Below, piece by piece: positions 25,658 to 33,232 of a stretch of 40,087 bases of DNA. The number at the start of each line of letters is the position of its first letter. The first letter of the stretch is position 1. The position numbers and the translations under genes were made by a program. Origin of the DNA: Flavobacterium sp. (lineage in GTDB: Bacteria; Bacteroidota; Bacteroidia; Flavobacteriales; Flavobacteriaceae); assembly GCA_023251135.1 (NCBI GenBank), contig JAHEZJ010000039.1:1-40087 (forward strand). Direction: 5' to 3'. The notes beneath the pieces were generated by a model. The model did no database searches. It saw only the letters and a program-made list of their open reading frames with translations, and had not been told where the DNA came from.

Positions 25658-28600
25658 ATGAAACTTACCCTTCCTCAACAAGATGTTTATTTCGAGCAGT
25701 TACTATATCCCAATGAGCCTATTTATAACATTGGGGCCAAAATAAAAATTAAAGGTCAAATAAACCGGGATGCATTTCAACGGGCATACCTTGCCCTGAT
25801 CAATCAGCACGACTCCTACAGAAGCATTCTGACCAATGAACGTGAAAACGTTGAGATAAAAATAGTCGAAGAGCACAATTCAACCTTGGGTTTTGTCGAT
25901 TTTTCTCAATCGAAGGAACCTTATGAGGCAGCCAATTTATACATGCAGCAGGAATTTGCAAAGCCTTTTGACTTATTTGGAGAGGATCTTTTGCATGTTT
26001 TTACGCTGGTTAAAGTTCAGGAAAACTTTCATTACCTGTTTTCAGTGTACCATCACATCATAACGGATGGCTGGGGAACCTCCTTAATGTTTCAGAGACT
26101 GGTAGACAACTACAATGAAATTTTGGAACAGGGAGAAATTAAGAGCACCTATCCTTTTAGTTACAAGGACTTCGCAGCAGATGATGCCGCTTATCAGGAA
26201 TCGGAAGCGTACGAGCAGGATAAAATATACTGGACTAAAAAGTTTCAATCCCTGCCACAAAATCTATTTGATAAAATAGAAGACAACCTTCAAATCAATA
26301 AAAGCGATCGCAAAGAATTAATTATAAAGAGAGAGGTGTACAACCAGCTCAACCAGCTGGCAGCAAACTATAAATGCTCTACTTTTAACGTAATTCTGGC
26401 CATTTTATACGCCTATTTTGGAAGAAAACACCAGAATAATGATTTTGCCATCGGGTTGCCGGTTTTAAACAGAAGTAAATTCAGTTACAAGAAAATAGTT
26501 GGTCTTTTTATGGGAGTTTCTCCCTTAAGAATTGCCATAGATTTTAATGCCACTTTTGAAGATCTGATCACAGCGATCAAAAATACATTAAGACACGATT
26601 ACCGTCATCAGAGATTCCCATTGGGGAAATTAATTCAGGAACTCCATATTTTTAATGAGAAAGAGCGATTATTTAATATTACCCTATCTTATGAAAAACA
26701 AAATTATTCAAATGATTTTCTTCATACTCATACACAGGTAATTCCGTTAACGCATCAATCGGAGCGAGTGGCTCTGGCCATTTACATCAGAGAATTTGAT
26801 GAAGATGAAGAGGTAAAAATTGACTTCGATTACAACCTAAACTATTTCACTGAGGTACAGATTACACAGGTAGTTCATCATTTTGAAAATTTAATTCATG
26901 CCATTTTAGAAGCTCCTAATCAAATCGTAAAAGAACTAAATTATCTGGGAGTTGATGAAAAACGTCAGGTTCTCGAAGCATTCAATAGCACAAAAGCAGA
27001 CTACCAAAAAGACAGCACGATCCTTGATTTATTTCGGGAACAAGTTGCAAAATTCAGCACAAAAGAAGCCTTAAAAGACGATTCCAAAAGCTACACGTAC
27101 ACAGAACTTGATGAGGTATCCAATCAGGTAGCCAAATATCTGATAAACACTTACGGGCAGGAGGATAAATCTCCGATTGCCGTTTTATTAGGACGCTCCG
27201 CAAACATTGTCATTGTTTTACTGGGCATACTGAAAGCGGGAAGATCATACATTCCTCTGGATCCAACATTCCCCGAAGACAGACTCAACTATATTGTTGC
27301 TAATAGCGAGGTTAGTGTACTTATAAATGAAAATGGCTACCGTTTAAACACCAGCGATGAGGTACAGATAATATCTTTAGACACCATCTTAGAAACAACA
27401 GCAACCGAAGAGAAGCTCTCTTTAAGTGTTTCCCCTCAGGACACCGCTTATATCATTTATACATCGGGTTCAACAGGCAATCCAAAAGGAGTTGAAATAG
27501 GACATGAGTCCTTGCTTAACTTCCTGGCCAGCATGCAGCAGGAGCCAGGAGTCAGGTCAGGTGATGTATGGTTTTCGGTTACAACTTACTCCTTTGATAT
27601 TTCAATTTTAGAATTTTTTGTTCCCCTGTTGTCAGGAGCGGCATTGTACATTGCGAGCCAGGAAACTTTAGCAGATCCGACTGTTATCATCAAGAAAATA
27701 GAGGAGATCCGACCAACTATACTTCAGGCCACACCAAGTTTTTATCAAATGCTGTTCAACGCAGACTGGCAGGGAGATAAAAGATTAAAAATACTTTGTG
27801 GAGGCGACTTATTAAGTGAAGCATTGGCCGAAAAATTAATCGACAGCAGTTTTGAAGTCTGGAACATGTATGGCCCGACAGAAACGACTATTTGGTCTAG
27901 TATAAAAAAACTCGAACACTCAAAAGAAGCTTCAAACATTGGGAAACCCATCCACAACACCCAAATTTATATATTGGATTCTTTTTTGAGCCCTAAACCC
28001 ATAGGAACTTCGGGAGCAATTTATATCGCCGGAGACGGATTAGCAAAAGGTTATTATAAAAATGAGGTACTTACTCGCGAAAAATTTGTTCAAAATCCAT
28101 TTCGAGCGGACAGCTTACTCTACGAAACCGGCGATGTCGGAAAGTGGAATGGTAAAGGAGAAATCGAGTTTTTAGGACGAAATGACAATCAGGTTAAAAT
28201 TAGAGGATACCGAATTGAATTGGGAGACATAGAATCACATTTGAATCAGATTTCAGGAATAAAAGAATCTGTTGTGATCGCAAAAAAAGGAAATCAGCAG
28301 GAAGCCTTTTTAGTTGCGTATGTCCTAAAAACAGAAGAAACAATTGACACAAAAGTAATTGTGACTACCTTAAAAATGAATCTTCCGTACTACATGATTC
28401 CCAACACAATTATTCTTTTGGATGAATTTCCACTAACGCCCAATCAAAAAATAGACAGAAAGAACTTGGCACAAAGAGCCATTGAGCATACTGACACCGA
28501 AGACGATTTTAAAGCACCGGATACGCCTTTAGAAAAGAAACTTTCAGAATATTGGAAAGAAGTTTTAAACAGCAAAAAAGAAATAAGTACAAATGACAAC

Positions 28601-30085
28601 TTTTTTGCTTTGGGCGGACATTCGTTAAACGCAGTGAAACTGGCAGGATTAATAGTCAAAAATCTATTGTTCGACGTGACTCTGAAAACGATTTTCGATT
28701 ACCCTACAATTGGGGTGATGGCCAGCCATTTAGCGACTTTAACACCAAATCATAAACCGGGCATCCCTTTTACGTCTCTAAAAACCGATTTTGAAATAAC
28801 GCCTTCACAGCAGGAATTGTGGGTGGCCTGTCAGGATCTTCAAAAATCAATCGCTTACAATATGGTAGCGGTTTTTGAAATTAACGGAGCCGTATTTCCG
28901 GATAAAATAAACCATGCCTTATCTCAGTTAATTCTTGAAAATGAGATCTTGCGCACCAATTTTGTGGAAAGCAAAGGAGCTGTTTTTCAAAAAATTAAAC
29001 CGAAGGAAAATATCCTTTTTAGTGTCACTCAGATCGAAACTAAAAAGGATCAGGCTTCAGAAATTATTCAGGAATACATAGAAACCCCCTTTGATTTAGA
29101 ACAGGATTTACTTTTAAAAATGATGCTTGTACGCACTGGCGACACCACATCCTCGCTAGTATTTTGTACTCATCATATCATTATGGACGGCGTTTCATTA
29201 GAATATCTTACCAAAGAATTTATTAAAAAGTACAATCATCCTGATGCAATAATTAAAGAAACAGGCATTCAATTCAAAGATTATACCGCCTGGCTATCTG
29301 CCGCTGTAGACCATAAAGTCTCTTTAGATTTTTGGCAACAATATTTAGCGGGTTATGCGATCAAAGAAACGATTAACAGCGATTGGAATCGGAATGATAA
29401 ACAGCAAAACGGAACAAATTTTTATGATGCGTTTACCAAAGAAGAAACAAAAGCGCTGAAACAATTGGCACAGCAGCAAAAAAGCACCCCGCATAACATT
29501 ATAATTTCGCTTTTGAATGTGCTTATTTACAAAACTAACGATCACAGTGATATTGCAATCGGAACGGTAAATTCAGGGAGAAACATCTCTGATATCGCTA
29601 CCATGATTGGGATGTTTGTAAAAACACTGCCACTTCGTACGCAGCTAAATGAAAGTATGAGCTTTTTGGCTCTTTTAAAACAAGTGCAGGACAACATGCT
29701 TTTGATAAATACACATCAGGATCTTCCTTCACAACTCAAAAAAGAAACCTTGTTTGATGTTCTGGTAACCTATCAGAATCCGGATTTTTCATTTCAGGAA
29801 ACCATAAAAATGGACAATGCCGAACTAAAATACATACCCGCAGATACCAATTACAGCCGATTTCCCTTGCTTTTTAACTTCTTTGAAAGTGAGGACAGTC
29901 TGAAAGTCAGCGTCTCGTACGACAGCAGCAAATATGAAGAAATTACGATTCAGTTTCTGCTGATTACTTTTAAAAATTTAGTAGCTCAAATAATAGAAAA
30001 CCCTTTGCTCAAAGTATCAGAAATTGAATATCCTTTAGCGAGTACAAACAAACTCCAGGAAACAGATTTTGACTTTAACTTTTAG
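25658..30085 (+). CDS. NRPS-3: C - A(Gly) - T - C
   Basis: A 1475-residue NRPS from the ATG at 25658; an in-frame TTG at 25637 is the alternative start, and I prefer the ATG with its A/T-rich leader and MKLTLPQQDVYF beginning. Domains: C1 with HHIITDG at 132-138; A with TSGSTGNPKG from T602 and FD at D647; T with LGGHSL, Ser989; C2 with HHIIMDG at 1172-1178. The protein ends at the end of C2, with no carrier or release domain. The GrsA-aligned pocket is DILQLGMIWK, one residue from the classic glycine code DILQLGLIWK, so glycine is the expected substrate. C1 may be an initiating condensation domain (inference). The terminal C must work with a carrier on another protein. The PPTase gene follows by 31 bp. 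Confidence 0.93.
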   Translation: MKLTLPQQDVYFEQLLYPNEPIYNIGAKIKIKGQINRDAFQRAYLALINQHDSYRSILTNERENVEIKIVEEHNSTLGFVDFSQSKEPYEAANLYMQQEFAKPFDLFGEDLLHVFTLVKVQENFHYLFSVYHHIITDGWGTSLMFQRLVDNYNEILEQGEIKSTYPFSYKDFAADDAAYQESEAYEQDKIYWTKKFQSLPQNLFDKIEDNLQINKSDRKELIIKREVYNQLNQLAANYKCSTFNVILAILYAYFGRKHQNNDFAIGLPVLNRSKFSYKKIVGLFMGVSPLRIAIDFNATFEDLITAIKNTLRHDYRHQRFPLGKLIQELHIFNEKERLFNITLSYEKQNYSNDFLHTHTQVIPLTHQSERVALAIYIREFDEDEEVKIDFDYNLNYFTEVQITQVVHHFENLIHAILEAPNQIVKELNYLGVDEKRQVLEAFNSTKADYQKDSTILDLFREQVAKFSTKEALKDDSKSYTYTELDEVSNQVAKYLINTYGQEDKSPIAVLLGRSANIVIVLLGILKAGRSYIPLDPTFPEDRLNYIVANSEVSVLINENGYRLNTSDEVQIISLDTILETTATEEKLSLSVSPQDTAYIIYTSGSTGNPKGVEIGHESLLNFLASMQQEPGVRSGDVWFSVTTYSFDISILEFFVPLLSGAALYIASQETLADPTVIIKKIEEIRPTILQATPSFYQMLFNADWQGDKRLKILCGGDLLSEALAEKLIDSSFEVWNMYGPTETTIWSSIKKLEHSKEASNIGKPIHNTQIYILDSFLSPKPIGTSGAIYIAGDGLAKGYYKNEVLTREKFVQNPFRADSLLYETGDVGKWNGKGEIEFLGRNDNQVKIRGYRIELGDIESHLNQISGIKESVVIAKKGNQQEAFLVAYVLKTEETIDTKVIVTTLKMNLPYYMIPNTIILLDEFPLTPNQKIDRKNLAQRAIEHTDTEDDFKAPDTPLEKKLSEYWKEVLNSKKEISTNDNFFALGGHSLNAVKLAGLIVKNLLFDVTLKTIFDYPTIGVMASHLATLTPNHKPGIPFTSLKTDFEITPSQQELWVACQDLQKSIAYNMVAVFEINGAVFPDKINHALSQLILENEILRTNFVESKGAVFQKIKPKENILFSVTQIETKKDQASEIIQEYIETPFDLEQDLLLKMMLVRTGDTTSSLVFCTHHIIMDGVSLEYLTKEFIKKYNHPDAIIKETGIQFKDYTAWLSAAVDHKVSLDFWQQYLAGYAIKETINSDWNRNDKQQNGTNFYDAFTKEETKALKQLAQQQKSTPHNIIISLLNVLIYKTNDHSDIAIGTVNSGRNISDIATMIGMFVKTLPLRTQLNESMSFLALLKQVQDNMLLINTHQDLPSQLKKETLFDVLVTYQNPDFSFQETIKMDNAELKYIPADTNYSRFPLLFNFFESEDSLKVSVSYDSSKYEEITIQFLLITFKNLVAQIIENPLLKVSEIEYPLASTNKLQETDFDFNF

Positions 30086-30116
30086 GCGTTTTAACCACTA
30101 AAATCCCCCAAGACTT

Positions 30117-30755
30117 TTGATCCACATTTATTACTCCTACCTGTCTGAGGAAAATCATCAAAGCTTATTGCAGAATGATTTACCCCAATTTCCACTCGAT
30201 TATCAGGAAAAGATTAAACGATACCGAAGATGGCAAGATGCACAATTGTCGCTTTTAGGGCGAATACTGCTGTTTAAAGGAATCGAAGAAACCTACAAGA
30301 AGAAACCCGGGGCAAAGCAGTTGTTGCAAACCTTTTACAACAAGCCCTATTTTGAAGATAATCGAGTGCTTTTTAACATCTCACATTCCGGCGAAATTGT
30401 CGTTTGTGCCTTAAGCGATCAACATGAAGTTGGGATTGATGTCGAAATCATAACCGATATTGAAACCGCCGATTTTAAACCGCAAATGACAGAAATAGAA
30501 TGGACAAAAATTGCCGGGTCTCAGAATAAAAAGGAAGCTTTTTTTGAGTATTGGACTCAAAAAGAAGCTGTTTTAAAAGCTCAGGGACACGGACTAATAG
30601 TACCGTTGAAATCATTTGAAGTCTTAGACAATACCACCGAAATCAACGGAGAGAAATACTATCTAAGCGAAGTAAAAATAGATGAAAAGTACAAATGCCA
30701 CATTTCGCTCAAAACAGATGCCGGCGAAATCTACCTGAAAAGAGTTATAATTTAA
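30117..30755 (+). CDS. Sfp-type 4'-phosphopantetheinyl transferase
   Basis: A 212-residue Sfp-family enzyme that attaches phosphopantetheine from CoA to the carrier-domain serines of the NRPSs. Motifs are FNISHSG, VGIDVEII with Mg-binding D108 and E110, and WTQKEAVLKAQGHGL with W146, K149 and E150. It starts at TTG: a TAA in the same frame at 30099 and the absence of any ATG before the conserved N terminus (IHIYYSYL) leave this as the best start. The start lies 31 bp after the NRPS-3 stop, so the two are probably co-transcribed. Confidence 0.92.
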   Translation: MIHIYYSYLSEENHQSLLQNDLPQFPLDYQEKIKRYRRWQDAQLSLLGRILLFKGIEETYKKKPGAKQLLQTFYNKPYFEDNRVLFNISHSGEIVVCALSDQHEVGIDVEIITDIETADFKPQMTEIEWTKIAGSQNKKEAFFEYWTQKEAVLKAQGHGLIVPLKSFEVLDNTTEINGEKYYLSEVKIDEKYKCHISLKTDAGEIYLKRVII

Positions 30756-30779
30756 ACCGAACCCATTAATTAAACCAAA

Positions 30780-32717
30780 ATGAAAAAAGTATTAAGCCTG
30801 TTTTTTTTAGTATTGATCCTACCCGCTTTTGCATTTGCACAAACAAAAGCTTTTAAGTTAGAGAAAGTAAAAACTTTTTTTCCGGAAGATAAACAGCTCT
30901 CTCAGGAAAACATAGAATGGGGGTACTTGACGGTCCCTGAAAACTGGGACAAACCAACAGGTAAAACCGTTAAAATTGCTGTTGCGGTTTTAAAAAGCAG
31001 CACTAAAAGCAAAGACTCAAATCCGGTTGTGTACATAGATGGTGGACCGGGATCGGGAGGTATTGAAGGAATATGGGCCTGGCTGGACCATCCGTTGCGA
31101 AAAAACAGTGATATTGTTTTATTTGACGTAAGAGGAACCGGCCGTTCTTTGCCAAAATTCTGTCCGGATCTGGGGAAAAAATTCTTAGAGATACTGGCAA
31201 AAAATCAGAACAGCACCCAGGACGAGCAGCAAAAAACAATCGCTTCATTAGAGTGCAAACAAGATTTGTTAAACAGAAATATTGACATAAGCGTCTACAA
31301 CAGTAAGTCGATTGTAAAAGATCTGAATGCTTTAAAGAGCGCCTTGCACTATGATAAATGGAATGTTTATGGAGTTTCTTATGGCACCTATACCGCTCAG
31401 GTTTACGCTAATGATTTTCCGCAGGACATCAAATCACTAACGCTGGATTCTTCGATTTCAGACATTTCCGAGTATTATAATAACAATACTGCAAACTATA
31501 TGGGTAGTCTTAAAAAAGTTTTTACTGCCTGCGAAAACGACCCTGATTGCAACAAACAATACCCAAATCTGGAAGAAGCTTATTACGAAACCATTCAAAA
31601 ACTAGAAAAAAAGCCAATTACCGTTAAAGTCGATAATCGAATCATTTCGAGTGGCATGTTTACTTATAATGCAGAAGATTTTAAAATTGCGATTCAGCAA
31701 TCGCTATATCAAAAAAGACTGATCGAAGTAATCCCGTTATTAATATCCGAATTTAATAAAGGAAACAAAAACACCTTAAGTTCGCTGGTAGCTGCTTTTT
31801 CAGGAGCTCTGGGCTTAGATTACGGACAGTATTATTGTGTAAGCTGTAACGAAGCGGTCCCGAACAATTCCATTTCAGAATTTAACAAAGACGCCCGCAA
31901 TTACAAAGCATTAAAAGGAGGACTCTCTTTTTACAAATCAGATTTTGTAGTATGTGACAAATGGAATTTAGGAGCGAACAAACAATCAGGTATAAATGAT
32001 TTATCGAACCTGTCTAAACTAACCATCCCCGTGTTGGTATTCGCTGGGGCTTTTGACCCTATCACTCCGGCATTAAATGGTAAAATTACCTTTGAACGAT
32101 TTAAGAATGCATTTTTGGTAAACGCTCCTATTTCGGGCCATACTCCGGGTTTTTCAATAGTAGGCGTTCAGATAGCCGAAAGATTTATAAAAAATCCATT
32201 TCAAAGACCCGACACCAAAGAACTGGATTCAGACAATAAGGTTCATTTTGTCACAGGCATAAAAATTAGTGGCGGAATATCGAACTTTGCCAACAGTATA
32301 AACGAATTCAATCTGCTCTTTTTTGCTCCTTTTTTCACAGCCTTGATTATCGCTTTACTTTCGATTTTCATATTTGCTTACGTCCTCATCAGAAAAAGAG
32401 AAGAAAAAACACCGGATAAAATTTTGCTGGCTCTGATCATAATAACTTCTTTGCTGGGAATATTTACCATTATTGGATTCGTTTTAGCGGTAAACAGTAC
32501 AGCCGAATTGAACTTCTACATCCTTGCTTTTGGAGTACCGGATCAGTTTAATTACCTTTTCATACTGCAATGGATTTTTATAGCATTTACACTCATTTGC
32601 ATACTTTACTTTCTGCTTAAAATCAAGCATATTTCCAATACAGGTGTTGTCGCTACCATCCTGTTTTCACTATTGCTCATTGGTATTTACTTCCAATATT
32701 GGGGATTTTTGTTTTAG
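30780..32717 (+). CDS. Secreted/membrane TAP-like alpha/beta hydrolase (peptidase-type) with four-helix C-terminal membrane tail
   Basis: A 645-residue protein with a signal peptide (VLSLFFLVLILPAFAFAQ) and an alpha/beta hydrolase of the tripeptidyl/prolyl aminopeptidase (TAP-like) type: VPENWDKPTG, IDGGPGSGG oxyanion region, GVSYGTYTAQ with Ser200, FAGAFDPITP with D426, SGHTPG with H454. After residue about 515 there are four strongly hydrophobic segments (FFAPFFTALIIALLSIFIF, LLALIIITSLLGIFTIIGF, YLFILQWIFIAFTLICILYF, VVATILFSLLLIGIYF) that should anchor it in the inner membrane with the catalytic domain in the periplasm. It starts 24 bp after the PPTase gene and could trim or degrade a peptide product. 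That link is inference. Confidence 0.82.
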   Translation: MKKVLSLFFLVLILPAFAFAQTKAFKLEKVKTFFPEDKQLSQENIEWGYLTVPENWDKPTGKTVKIAVAVLKSSTKSKDSNPVVYIDGGPGSGGIEGIWAWLDHPLRKNSDIVLFDVRGTGRSLPKFCPDLGKKFLEILAKNQNSTQDEQQKTIASLECKQDLLNRNIDISVYNSKSIVKDLNALKSALHYDKWNVYGVSYGTYTAQVYANDFPQDIKSLTLDSSISDISEYYNNNTANYMGSLKKVFTACENDPDCNKQYPNLEEAYYETIQKLEKKPITVKVDNRIISSGMFTYNAEDFKIAIQQSLYQKRLIEVIPLLISEFNKGNKNTLSSLVAAFSGALGLDYGQYYCVSCNEAVPNNSISEFNKDARNYKALKGGLSFYKSDFVVCDKWNLGANKQSGINDLSNLSKLTIPVLVFAGAFDPITPALNGKITFERFKNAFLVNAPISGHTPGFSIVGVQIAERFIKNPFQRPDTKELDSDNKVHFVTGIKISGGISNFANSINEFNLLFFAPFFTALIIALLSIFIFAYVLIRKREEKTPDKILLALIIITSLLGIFTIIGFVLAVNSTAELNFYILAFGVPDQFNYLFILQWIFIAFTLICILYFLLKIKHISNTGVVATILFSLLLIGIYFQYWGFLF

Positions 32718-33232
32718 CTATCAGAAGCTTTAGCAGCGTAAAGAAATTAAAAATTAAAGATAAAAAATCTGCCTGATCTGCGAGAGAAAAATGATCCTAT
32801 AGAAGCACAATTTATAGGGGCAAAAAAGAAAAAAAGAAACACGTTTATTAAAAAAAAGAGAGGTTGTCAGATAAAATTTGACAGCCTCTCTTTTTTGGTA
32901 ATAGGATCAAAAGAACCTACTATAATTTTGTGCACTGAGATCTTGTGTATAATACTTCAGACCTTGTTTACGATTCTTCATACCAGCCAAATTTATCTTT
33001 TGTAATACGGGCTTTTTATTTAATATCAGAGTATAGAGTATGAATTTTTTCAAGTAAAGCATTCAACCAACCATTAACCATCAGCAATTAACCATTTTAC
33101 AGCATAAGTTTTAGCGATTATGATCTCTTTGTCTTCGAAAATATCATAGAATTCGATACTTGTTACTTCTACTAATATTTAGAAAAAATATAACGGCATA
33201 TTTGTAGCATATAATACAAATACTTTACAATA
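32718..33232. other. 515-bp gene-free gap: repeat copy, terminator, A/T-rich leader
   Basis: At 32750-32792 lies a short copy of the dispersed repeat (AAAAAATCTGCC, GATCTGCGAGAGAAAAA). A terminator hairpin follows at 32852-32896. An isolated TAATTTTG (32933-32940) resembles a -7 element but has no TTG at the right distance. The remaining 290 bp upstream of the collagen-like gene show no gene and no clear promoter. Confidence 0.6.
32852..32896. terminator. Strong bidirectional intrinsic terminator
   Basis: An 18-bp stem runs from 32852-32869 to 32879-32896 around loop GATAAAATT. The core AGAGAGGTTGTCA pairs with TGACAGCCTCTCT (one G-T wobble), is flanked by A-run and T-run, and ends in TTTTTT. 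It marks the end of the NRPS/PPTase/hydrolase transcript. Confidence 0.88.

Noticed and set aside
33155-33232. Promoter for the collagen-like gene at CATATTTG (33197-33204)
   Set aside because: It lacks the TA of TAnnTTTG and has no TTG at a suitable distance.
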